NCBI RefSeq assembly: GCF_024172165.1
Contig: NZ_JAMZEB010000002.1
Coordinates: 11,549,001-11,613,000 of the forward strand
Direction of reading: 5' to 3'
Length of the DNA stretch: 64,000 bases
DNA from: Nonomuraea thailandensis
GTDB taxonomy: Bacteria; Actinomycetota; Actinomycetes; Streptosporangiales; Streptosporangiaceae
Shown here: positions 44,887-51,838 of the stretch, in pieces
Layout: every line of letters begins with the position of its first letter
How positions within the stretch are numbered: the first letter of the stretch is position 1
The notes under the pieces: model-generated
Database searches by the model: none
The model's input: the letters and a program-made list of their open reading frames with translations, nothing else
Told to the model about the DNA's origin: nothing
Translations under genes and position numbers: made by a program

Positions 44887-45337
44887 GCTCCTCCGCCAGC
44901 CGGCCCAGCTCGGCGCGCAGGTAGTCGCGGGTGGCGACCTCGTTCAGCGCCAGGCGCAGGCCCGCGATCTCGCGGGTCAGGTACTCGATCTCGGCCTGGT
45001 TGCGCTCGGCGGCCTCACGGTCCTGCTCGTACTGGATGCGGTCGCGGTCGTCCTGCCGGTTCTGGGCCAGCAGGATCAGCGGCGCGGCATAGCTGGCCTG
45101 CAGCGACAGCATCAGCGTGAGGAAGATGAACGGGTACGGGTCGAACTTCCAGCCCTGCGGCGCGACGGCGTTCCAGACGACCCAGACCGCGACGAAGACG
45201 GTCATGTAGACGAGGAACCGGGCGGTGCCGAGGAAGCGGGCTATCCGCTCCGACAGGCGGCCGAACGCCTCGGGGTCGTAGTGCGGGCGCAGCGTGCGGC
45301 GCAGGTCCCGGGGCTGGTCGAGGCGGTCAGTCGTCAC
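44855..45337 (-). CDS. DUF1003 membrane protein
   Basis: 160 aa. It matches DUF1003: ERIARFLGTARFLVYMTVFVAVWVVWN (first membrane segment), FDPYPFIFLTLMLSLQASYAAPLILLAQNRQDDRDR (second segment and signature), then a coiled coil with an acidic/basic pattern to residue 150. GTG 45337 is used because GGAG precedes it; an ATG at 45382 lies deeper inside the upstream gene. It overlaps the CBS gene by 11 bp, so the two are one operon. DUF1003 proteins often accompany Mg2+-related CBS/MgtE_N proteins, as here. Confidence 0.8.
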   Translation of the reverse strand: MTTDRLDQPRDLRRTLRPHYDPEAFGRLSERIARFLGTARFLVYMTVFVAVWVVWNAVAPQGWKFDPYPFIFLTLMLSLQASYAAPLILLAQNRQDDRDRIQYEQDREAAERNQAEIEYLTREIAGLRLALNEVATRDYLRAELGRLAEELKGSGQEAGR

Positions 45338-46583
45338 GGTCGTCGGCTCCCTCGCGCCCGTTCTCCCGCGACAGGTCGTCACGGTCGTCCGCCCGCTCGC
45401 GCCAGTCCTCGGGCAGCATGTGGTCCAGCACGTCGTCCACCGTCACGGCGCCGACCAGGCGGCCCAGCTCGTCCACGACGGGGGCGGCGACGAGGTTGTA
45501 GTTGGCCAGGTAGTAGGTCACCTGCCGGAGCGTGAAGTCCGGCCTGATGGGGTCGATCGAGGGGTCGAGCACGCCGCCGAGCAGCGTGGAGGGCGGCTCG
45601 CGCAGCAGCCGCTGGAAGTGCGTGACCCCCAGGTACGCCCCCGTCGGCGTCTCGGTGGGCGGCCTGGTGACGTAGACCTGGCAGGCCACGGCGGGCGTCA
45701 GGTCCTGCTGCCTGATGTGCGCCAGCGCCTCGGCGACGGTGGCGGTGGGCGGCAGGATCACCGGCTCGCTGGTCATCACGCCGCCGGCGCTGGTCTCGGG
45801 GTATGTCAGCAGCCGCCGCACCGGCGCCGCCTCCCCGGGCTCCATCAGCGCCAGCAGCTTCGCCGCCTGCTCCTCGGGCAGGTCGTGCAGCAGGTCGGCG
45901 GCGTCGTCGGGCCCCATCTCCTCCAGCACGTCGGCGGCCCGCTCGGGCTCCAGCGTGCCGAGGATGCCGATCTGGTCGTCGGGCGGCAGCTCCTCCAGCA
46001 CGTCGGCCAGCCGGTCGTCGTGCAGCGCGCGGGCGATCTCGATGCGCCGCTTGGTGGGCAGGTCGTGCAGCGCGCTGGCCATGTCGGCGGCCCGCAGCGA
46101 CTCGAACGCGGCGATCAGGCCGGCCGCCCCCTGGTCCTTCTGCAGCGTGTCGAACCCCGACACCTCCCCCCAGCCGACCGTGCGCGGCTCGCGCCGCCTG
46201 CCCTTGTAGACGGCGACCTTGGTGATCTCCCAGTTGGACGGCTTCAGCTCCTCCATGCCCACGTCGTACACCGTCATGGGCTCGTCGCCCACGCGCACGG
46301 TGAGGTCGAGCATCTGGCCGATGACCAGCGTCTCGGAGGCGCGCTGCTCGAACCTGCGCATGTTGAGCCGCCCGGTGAACACCACGGAGCCCGCCTCGAT
46401 GCGGCGTACCCGGGTGATCGGCAGGAACACCCGGCGGCGCGGCTGCACCTCCACCACGAAGCCGTGCACCCGGGGGCGCCGGCCGATGCGCAGCCCGACC
46501 ACGACGTCTCTGACCCGGCCGATCAGGTCGCCCGCCGGGTCGAAGACCGGGGTCCCGGGAAGCCGGGCCACGAAGATCTTCAC
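45327..46583 (-). CDS. PRC-barrel, MgtE_N and CBS domain protein without channel
   Basis: 418 aa, soluble. PRC-barrel-like N-terminus (VFDPAGDLIGRVRDVVVGL, about residues 13-31, plus a second half near 95-125). The MgtE N-terminal domain (about 150-260) has helical LADVLEELPPDDQIGIL repeats. Two CBS domains follow (about 270-395; SEPVILPPTATVAEALAHI; DFTLRQVTYYLANYN). The membrane channel domain of MgtE Mg2+ transporters is absent. It is therefore likely a regulatory or sensor protein for a membrane partner such as the DUF1003 product of the next gene. The acidic end DDRDDLSRENGREGADDRDD is notable. Confidence 0.8.
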   Translation of the reverse strand: MKIFVARLPGTPVFDPAGDLIGRVRDVVVGLRIGRRPRVHGFVVEVQPRRRVFLPITRVRRIEAGSVVFTGRLNMRRFEQRASETLVIGQMLDLTVRVGDEPMTVYDVGMEELKPSNWEITKVAVYKGRRREPRTVGWGEVSGFDTLQKDQGAAGLIAAFESLRAADMASALHDLPTKRRIEIARALHDDRLADVLEELPPDDQIGILGTLEPERAADVLEEMGPDDAADLLHDLPEEQAAKLLALMEPGEAAPVRRLLTYPETSAGGVMTSEPVILPPTATVAEALAHIRQQDLTPAVACQVYVTRPPTETPTGAYLGVTHFQRLLREPPSTLLGGVLDPSIDPIRPDFTLRQVTYYLANYNLVAAPVVDELGRLVGAVTVDDVLDHMLPEDWRERADDRDDLSRENGREGADDRDD

Positions 46584-46589
46584 GTGGCC

Positions 46590-46595
46590 AGGCTA
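46590..46595 (-). promoter_or_regulatory. -10 box of CBS/DUF1003 operon (leaderless)
   Basis: TAGCCT on the minus strand, six bases before GTG 46583. Confidence 0.5.
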
Positions 46596-46705
46596 ACAGT
46601 GCGGTCCCGTCCGCCCGGGAGGTGCTGGTATCCCATTGCACCCGCACTGCCCGACATGTCAGTATCAAACCTGCTAAACGGTGATTACGTGGTGGGTGGT
46701 GTGCG

Positions 46706-47653
46706 ATGAGGTATGCGGGGCTCGCGCTCGCGTTCGTGTCCTCGTGCTGTTTCGCGTTCTCGGGGCCCATGGCCAAGTACCTCATCGCCGCCGGGCTGGC
46801 GCCGATCGAGGCCGTGTGGACGCGGATGGCCGGCGCGGGGCTGCTGCTCCTGGCCGTGCTGGCCCTCGTGAGGCCGCGCGCGCTGCGCATCCCCCGCTCC
46901 AGGCTGCCGTTCTTCGCGCTGTACGCGGTGATGGCCGTGGCCGGGGTGCAGGCGCTGTACTTCGTGGCGATCACGCGGCTGCCGGTGGGGATCGCGTTGC
47001 TGCTGGAGTTCATGGCGCCGGTGATGGTGGTGGCCTGGGTGCGGGTCATCCGCAAGGTACGGCTCGCGCGCGCCGCGTACGTGGGCGCCGTCGTCGCGGT
47101 CGTGGGCCTGGCGATCGTCGTCGAGGCGTGGCAGGGCCTGCGGCTGGACGCGCTGGGCCTGATGCTGGGGCTGCTGGCCGGGGCGTGTTGCGCCGGATAT
47201 TTCCTGATGAACGATAGCTTCGGCGACGACATCGACCCCCTCGGCCTGATCGCCTGGGGCATGGCGGGGGCGGCTCTGGTGCTGATCCCGTTCGCCCGGC
47301 CGTGGAACATCCCGTGGGACGCCTTCACGGTCACCGCCGCGCCGGAGGGCGGGCTGCGGCTGCCGGTGCTGGGCGCGTACCTGTGGATGGTGCTGATCGC
47401 CACCGTGATCGCCTACATCCTGGGCGTCAACGCCGTGCGGCGGCTGTCGGCCGCGGTGGGCGCCACCGTGGCGTCGCTGGAGGTCATCGGCGGCGCCATC
47501 GTGGCCTGGGCGCTGGTCGGCGAGACGCTGGGCGGGTTCCAGATCCTGGGCGGCCTGTTGGTGCTGTCGGGCGCGCTGCTCGCCCAGACCGCCACCTCCA
47601 CCGCTCAGCCGGCGGTCGTCGCGGAGCCGGAGGCGGTCACCGTTCGGGGGTGA
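46706..47653 (+). CDS. EamA/DMT family transporter
   Basis: 315-aa inner-membrane permease of the drug/metabolite transporter superfamily with about ten membrane segments and two EamA repeats (RYAGLALAFVSSCCFAFSGPMAKYL; LGLMLGLLAGACCAGYFLMND). RhtA-like exporters of Thr and homoserine are close in style, but the substrate is unknown. The last 17 bases overlap the convergent gene. The upstream region carries a GACATGTC palindrome near 46653. Confidence 0.85.
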   Translation: MRYAGLALAFVSSCCFAFSGPMAKYLIAAGLAPIEAVWTRMAGAGLLLLAVLALVRPRALRIPRSRLPFFALYAVMAVAGVQALYFVAITRLPVGIALLLEFMAPVMVVAWVRVIRKVRLARAAYVGAVVAVVGLAIVVEAWQGLRLDALGLMLGLLAGACCAGYFLMNDSFGDDIDPLGLIAWGMAGAALVLIPFARPWNIPWDAFTVTAAPEGGLRLPVLGAYLWMVLIATVIAYILGVNAVRRLSAAVGATVASLEVIGGAIVAWALVGETLGGFQILGGLLVLSGALLAQTATSTAQPAVVAEPEAVTVRG

Positions 47654-48005
47654 GCCGCCAGACGGTGGACTCGCGGGCCCAGCGCTCGGTGAGGTGCTCG
47701 CTGTCGCGGGCGTTGAGCCGCTCCTTGGCCAGCACCGCCACGGCGTCGGCCGCCGCGGCCTGGTCGACGGCCGACACGGCGGCCTCGAACTCCACCAGCC
47801 TGGCCCCGTTGTCCTTGCTGCGCAGCGTGACGCGCACCCGGTCGAGCGCGTCGAGCCCGGGCAGCCGCTGCTCCTCGCCCCCCGTCACGAGGTAGATCGC
47901 GCCGTCGTGCCAGGCGTGCCAGGCCAGGCGTGGACGGTCGAGGGTGAGCCAGAGGATGCCGGACTTCTTGGCGCCCTCCTCGATGGCCGTCTTGTCGTCG
48001 CTCAC
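47637..48005 (-). CDS. Hypothetical 122-aa protein
   Basis: Not assigned to a named family. It reads like a compact alpha/beta fold: SGILWLTLDRPRLAWHAWHDGAIYLVTGGEEQRLPGLD, then a helical part with AAAADAVAVLAKERLNARDSEHLTERW. The opening is somewhat like flavin/pyridoxamine-oxidase-type split barrels, but no cofactor motif is clear. It was chosen as a gene because of the GTG 48005 start with TACAGT seven bases upstream, codon use typical of the genome and conserved-looking Trp/His residues. It overlaps the transporter gene by 17 bp. Confidence 0.6.
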   Translation of the reverse strand: MSDDKTAIEEGAKKSGILWLTLDRPRLAWHAWHDGAIYLVTGGEEQRLPGLDALDRVRVTLRSKDNGARLVEFEAAVSAVDQAAAADAVAVLAKERLNARDSEHLTERWARESTVWRLTPER

Positions 48006-48012
48006 AGATGTG

Positions 48013-48018
48013 ACTGTA
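48013..48018 (-). promoter_or_regulatory. -10 box of the 122-aa gene (leaderless)
   Basis: TACAGT on the minus strand, seven bases before GTG 48005. Confidence 0.45.
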
Positions 48019-48057
48019 ACCGGCGAACCGCCGCCGCCACGATCTCGTCTCCAGGAC

Positions 48058-48336
48058 ATGCGAACGATTTCCGCCGTGCTCGCCCTCGCGCTCGCGACCG
48101 GCTGCGGCGCCGCCACGTCCACGGCCCCCCCGATGGGCTGCGCCTCCGAGCAGCCCACGGGACCGCTGGACACGAAGGTGCTGTACCAGGACACGCTGGA
48201 CTTCCAGCCGTACGACACGCCCGAGGCGCTGGCGCGGGAGGCCGCCGAGCTGGTCGTCGTGGGCAGGGTGACGGGCTGGCTGCCGGGGCCGGTGATCGAG
48301 GAGATCCCGGGGAGCCGCGCCTACCACGTGCTGTGA
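48058..48336 (+). CDS. Short lipoprotein, possibly truncated
   Basis: 92 aa: signal peptide with lipobox ALATGC (cleavage near residue 16), then TAPPMGCASEQ and a short domain with ELVVVGRVTGWLPGPVIEEIPGSRAYHVL. The reading frame continues in phase after the TGA at 48334 for 23 more sense codons (RVRVEPCGVDGLVACLQANGFTG) before a second TGA at 48406. The continuation looks like protein, with VRVEP resuming the strand pattern. This could be a recent nonsense mutation in a longer lipoprotein, readthrough, or chance. The function is unknown. Confidence 0.5.
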   Translation: MRTISAVLALALATGCGAATSTAPPMGCASEQPTGPLDTKVLYQDTLDFQPYDTPEALAREAAELVVVGRVTGWLPGPVIEEIPGSRAYHVL

Positions 48337-48412
48337 CGGGTCCGGGTCGAGCCGTGCGGGGTCGACGGTCTCGTCGCCTGTCTCCAGGCGAACGGCTTCA
48401 CGGGCTGACCAG

Positions 48413-48418
48413 TAGCGT
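48413..48418 (+). promoter_or_regulatory. -10 box of HpcH/HpaI lyase gene (leaderless)
   Basis: TAGCGT, six bases before ATG 48425. Confidence 0.5.
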
Positions 48419-48424
48419 GTGCGC

Positions 48425-49357
48425 ATGCGCTCACGACGTTCTGTGCTCGCCGTGCCAGGCAGCAACCCCCGGTTCCTGGAGAAGGCCCAGACCCTGCCCG
48501 TGGACGAGGTCTTCCTCGACCTGGAGGACTCCGTCGCGCCGCTGGCCAAGGAGGCGGCGCGGGCCAACATCGTGACGGCCCTGCGCGAGGGCGACTGGTC
48601 GGGCAAGACCCGCGTGGTCAGGGTGAACGACCTGACGACCCAGTGGACGTACCGCGACGTGATCGAGATCGTCGAAGGGGCGGGGGCGTTCCTCGACTGC
48701 CTCATGCTGCCCAAGGTGCAGGACCCGACCGAGGTCGTCTGGCTGGACACGCTGCTCACGCAGATCGAGAAGACCATGGGCTACGAGGTGGGCCGCATCG
48801 GCATCGAGGCGCAGATCGAGAACGCCCGCGGCCTGGTGAACGCCGACGCCATCGCCGGGTCGTCCAGGCGGCTGGAGACGCTCGTGTTCGGCCCCGCCGA
48901 CTTCATGGCCTCCATCAACATGCGCACCCTCGTCGTCGGCGAGCAGCCGCCCGGCTACGTCGAGGGCGACGCCTACCACTACATCCTCATGCGGCTCCTC
49001 ATGGCGGCCAGGATGCACGACCTGCAGGTGATCGACGGCCCCTACCTGCAGATCAAGGACGTCGAGGGCTTCCGCAGGGTCGCGCAGCGGGCGGCGGCGC
49101 TGGGGTTCGACGGCAAGTGGGTGCTGCACCCCTCGCAGGTGGACGCCGCCAACGAGGTGTTCTCGCCGGCGCAGGAGGACTATGACCACGCCGAGCTCAT
49201 CCTGGAGGCGTACGAGTACTACACCACCGTCGAGAAGCGCGGCGCGGTCATGCTGGGCGACGAGATGATCGACGAGGCCTCCAGGAAGATGGCGCTCGTC
49301 GTGGCCGCCAAGGGGCGGGCGGCCGGGCTGAGCCGTACGAAGAGGTTCACACCTTGA
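48425..49357 (+). CDS. HpcH/HpaI family CoA-ester lyase (malyl-CoA/citrate lyase beta type)
   Basis: 310-aa TIM-barrel lyase that cleaves or forms 3-hydroxyacyl-CoA esters such as malyl-CoA or citramalyl-CoA. Signatures: RSVLAVPGSNPRFLEKA (CoA-binding opening), EVFLDLEDSVAPLAKEAAR with the Mg-binding acidic residues, IEAQIENARGLVNA (second metal Glu, about residues 135-148) and KWVLHPSQVDAANEVF. The exact substrate is unresolved; L-malyl-CoA/beta-methylmalyl-CoA lyases are the nearest by eye. The end overlaps the convergent gene by 11 bp. Confidence 0.88.
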   Translation: MRSRRSVLAVPGSNPRFLEKAQTLPVDEVFLDLEDSVAPLAKEAARANIVTALREGDWSGKTRVVRVNDLTTQWTYRDVIEIVEGAGAFLDCLMLPKVQDPTEVVWLDTLLTQIEKTMGYEVGRIGIEAQIENARGLVNADAIAGSSRRLETLVFGPADFMASINMRTLVVGEQPPGYVEGDAYHYILMRLLMAARMHDLQVIDGPYLQIKDVEGFRRVAQRAAALGFDGKWVLHPSQVDAANEVFSPAQEDYDHAELILEAYEYYTTVEKRGAVMLGDEMIDEASRKMALVVAAKGRAAGLSRTKRFTP

Positions 49358-49895
49358 AGCCGACGGCGGTGAAGAACCAGAACGACGAGGTCAGCCAGAG
49401 ACCCACGAGCGCCGTGAACGCCAGCCCGCCGAGCACCGGCAGCGTCCAGCCCGGCGTGTCGCGCTTGGGCAGGGCCAGCATCTTCGCGGTGAACACGCCA
49501 TAGAAGAAGCAGCCGAGCAGCGAGTGCGCGAGCACGCGCGGGACGTCGTACTGCAGGCCGAGGGCGTACAGGCAGTGGAAGGCGACCGGGATCGTGAGCA
49601 CGAACGCCAGCCGGCCCGACCAGCGGTGCACGGCGGGCGGGATCGTGATCCCGAGCTTGCCCCACATCGACAGGGCCGAGACCACCTGCACGATCGCCAG
49701 CACGAACGCGCCGGTGGTCAGCCACACCTTCATCGGCAGCGCCGCGGAGAAGCCCGCCACGCCGACGGCGAACCCGGTCGGCGTGTGAGCCCGCCCGTAG
49801 ACGCCGAGCGCGAGCACCACCAGACCGCCGACGAGCAGCGGCACCAGTAACGTGGTCGCGCTGGGGGAGCGGCGCTGCTGGTAGGTGGCGGTCAT
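49347..49895 (-). CDS. DUF6529-type membrane protein
   Basis: 182 aa with about five membrane helices (for example TLLVPLLVGGLVVLALGVY, KVWLTTGAFVLAIVQVVSAL, RLAFVLTIPVAFHCLYAL and VLGGLAFTALVGLWLTSSFWFF). His residues in VHRWSGRLAF and FHCLYAL, and again in AHSLLGCFFYG, are spaced as in haem-binding four-helix membrane proteins of the ferric-reductase/cytochrome b561 style. Matching to DUF6529 is from memory of actinobacterial neighbours. Its ATG overlaps the stop of the upstream gene by four bases, so the two proteins probably act together in the envelope. Confidence 0.65.
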   Translation of the reverse strand: MTATYQQRRSPSATTLLVPLLVGGLVVLALGVYGRAHTPTGFAVGVAGFSAALPMKVWLTTGAFVLAIVQVVSALSMWGKLGITIPPAVHRWSGRLAFVLTIPVAFHCLYALGLQYDVPRVLAHSLLGCFFYGVFTAKMLALPKRDTPGWTLPVLGGLAFTALVGLWLTSSFWFFTAVGFKV

Positions 49896-50581
49896 TGCAT
49901 CTCCTCGATGAAGCCGTCGACGTCCTCGGGGTTGACCGTGGTGCCGTCCACGGTGACGGGGGCGGTGGGCTGCGCGCTGTCGAGCTGCGGGATGTCGAGC
50001 TGCTCCTCCCCGGCGAAGGCGGCGCCGACCTGGTAGTAGCCGCCGTTCGGGTTCTTGATCATGATCCAGCCGGCGCGCAGCCTGGCGCCCCTGACGATCG
50101 CGGTGGCGCGGTACAGGCCCGACGGCTTGACCACCGTGGGGGCCGTGAAGTCCCACTTCCTGCCGCCGACGGAGACCCAGCCCTCGGCGCGGCCGCCGCC
50201 CAGTTCGGCCGTCACCTTGGAGCCGGCGTTCGCCACGCCCTTGAGCTGGAGCTCGCCGTCGGACTCCGAGCCCTTGAACCAGGCCTCGGTCCTGCCGTCG
50301 CAGAAGTAGCCGATGGCCTTGCCGTTCCTGATCGAGATGGCGATGAGGGCGCCGTTGCCCTCCACCCGGCCGCCGTAGTCGGCCTTGGCGATCTTCTTGG
50401 CCGCCGTCTGCGAGGGGGAGGGCGACGGCGCCGCCGAGCTCTCCTCCACGGGAGGTGCTTCAGCAGCGGTGTTGGCGGCCGTTTCCTCGGCCGCGGGTGT
50501 CGCGATGGTGCTGGCGACACCGAGCCCCAGGGCGAGCACTGCTCCCGCCGCGAGGGTGATGACAGGTCCCAGCCTTGACAT
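49892..50581 (-). CDS. Secreted protein, partner of the DUF6529-type gene
   Basis: 229 aa. A signal peptide or anchor (residues 5-27, VITLAAGAVLALGLGVASTI) is followed by a disordered Ala/Pro/Ser linker to about residue 60, and a beta-rich domain (DYGGRVEGNGALIAISIRNGKAIGYFCDGRTEAWFKG; GGRAEGWVSVGGRKWDFTAPT). The C-terminal tail is acidic with TVNPEDVDGFIEEMQ. No catalytic motif is seen. ATG 50581 has GGGAG six bases upstream. It is coupled to the next gene by an ATGA overlap. Confidence 0.7.
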   Translation of the reverse strand: MSRLGPVITLAAGAVLALGLGVASTIATPAAEETAANTAAEAPPVEESSAAPSPSPSQTAAKKIAKADYGGRVEGNGALIAISIRNGKAIGYFCDGRTEAWFKGSESDGELQLKGVANAGSKVTAELGGGRAEGWVSVGGRKWDFTAPTVVKPSGLYRATAIVRGARLRAGWIMIKNPNGGYYQVGAAFAGEEQLDIPQLDSAQPTAPVTVDGTTVNPEDVDGFIEEMQ

Positions 50582-50680
50582 GGACTGCTCCCAGGGTCGA
50601 ATTGCCTACGACTCCGAGCATCCGCCTAAAACGGTGGACCGTCTGTGAACTAATGCGCATCAAGCGGACAGAATAGAGAG

Positions 50681-51667
50681 ATGCAGGAAAATCCGGGGCC
50701 CCCATTTCCGTACGGTCCCCAGGCGGCCGGGTACCCGTACCCGCAGCAGGCGCCGCCCTGGTTCGTGGCCGTTCCGCGCGGGGCCCGGTTCGACCAGCTC
50801 GCCGCGATCCCGGGCGTGCGTCCGTGGCGGGCGATCGTCGGCACGCTGATCGTCGGCGCCGGGTTCCTGGCGATCGGCGTCGTGGTCGTCATCGGCTTCA
50901 TGCTGGGGACGGAGCTCTTCGCCCTGCCCGAGGCGGTGAACCCCGAGACGGGGGTGCCGCGGGGCACGCCGTACGGGCTGGCCATGACGCTCCTGTCGAT
51001 CGCGCCCGTGCTGCTGCTCGTGCAGGGCACCGCGGCGCTCGTCCAGCGGCGCCGCCCGGGCACGCTCTCGTCCGTGGTGGGACGGCTGCGCTGGTCCTGG
51101 ATGGCGCGGTGCGCGGCGCTGGGCGTGCTGGCGCTGGCGCTCGGGCAGGGGGCGCAGTATCTCGCCCTGTCGATCTCCGGCGTGGACACCGGCATGTTCG
51201 GCTGGGCCGGGTGGCCGGTCTTCCTGCCGCTGCTCATCGTGATCGTGCTGCTGGTGCCGTTCCAGGCCGCGGCCGAGGAGTACGTCTTCCGCGGCTGGTT
51301 CATGCAGGCCGTCGGGGCGCACGTGCGCAACCCCGTGTGGGGCATCCTCATCGGGTCCGCGCTGTTCGCGTCGCTGCACGGGTACTCCTGGGCGGGGCTG
51401 GTGGACGTGTTCGCGTTCGGGGCGGTGATGGCGTGGCTGGCGGTGCGGACGGGCGGGCTGGAGGCGCCGATCGCGCTGCACGTGGTGAACAACGTGGTGG
51501 CCTTCGGGATCAGCGCGGCGGCGGGGGACATGGAGGACGCCTTGGACCAGGCGAAGACGCCGGTGCCGTGGCAGTCGTTGGCGGGGACCGTGGTGCAGCT
51601 CGGGGTGTATGCGTTTGGTGTGATGTATCTAGCTAAAAAGCAGTCAATCAGGACTATTTCGGAATAA
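50681..51667 (+). CDS. CPBP family intramembrane metalloprotease
   Basis: 328-aa membrane protein of the CAAX protease/bacteriocin-processing (CPBP, Abi) family. Catalytic motifs: AAEEYVFRGWFMQ (motif 1, EExxxR, about residues 203-215), FASLHGYSWAGL (motif 2 His) and IALHVVNNVVAFG (motif 3, HxxxN). About seven membrane helices. The first 35 residues are a Pro/Tyr-rich cytoplasmic tail. Members process prenylated peptides, bacteriocins or other membrane peptides; no such substrate is nearby. Confidence 0.9.
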   Translation: MQENPGPPFPYGPQAAGYPYPQQAPPWFVAVPRGARFDQLAAIPGVRPWRAIVGTLIVGAGFLAIGVVVVIGFMLGTELFALPEAVNPETGVPRGTPYGLAMTLLSIAPVLLLVQGTAALVQRRRPGTLSSVVGRLRWSWMARCAALGVLALALGQGAQYLALSISGVDTGMFGWAGWPVFLPLLIVIVLLVPFQAAAEEYVFRGWFMQAVGAHVRNPVWGILIGSALFASLHGYSWAGLVDVFAFGAVMAWLAVRTGGLEAPIALHVVNNVVAFGISAAAGDMEDALDQAKTPVPWQSLAGTVVQLGVYAFGVMYLAKKQSIRTISE

Positions 51668-51724
51668 ATCCGGCGCAGGGTGCCGGGAATCTCGCTAGAG
51701 AGGTCTCGTAATTCCGGCTGAGTC

Positions 51725-51826
51725 ATGCTGGTCTGGATGCTGTCGGGACGGCGCGGGACCCTCCGAGCCGCCCTGGAACGGTCCGCGAACGCGGCCTCGA
51801 TCTGCCTGTACGACGAGCTCGACTAG
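51725..51826 (+). CDS. Possible 33-aa small ORF upstream of the Asp-box gene
   Basis: Starts MLVWMLSGRRGTLRAALE and ends CLYDELD. Its stop TAG runs directly into the GGAGG ribosome site of the next gene. There is no clear ribosome site of its own. It may be a leader peptide coupled to the large gene, or chance. Reported because the 170-bp gap holds nothing else. Confidence 0.25.
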   Translation: MLVWMLSGRRGTLRAALERSANAASICLYDELD

Positions 51827-51838
51827 GAGGTACGGCGC

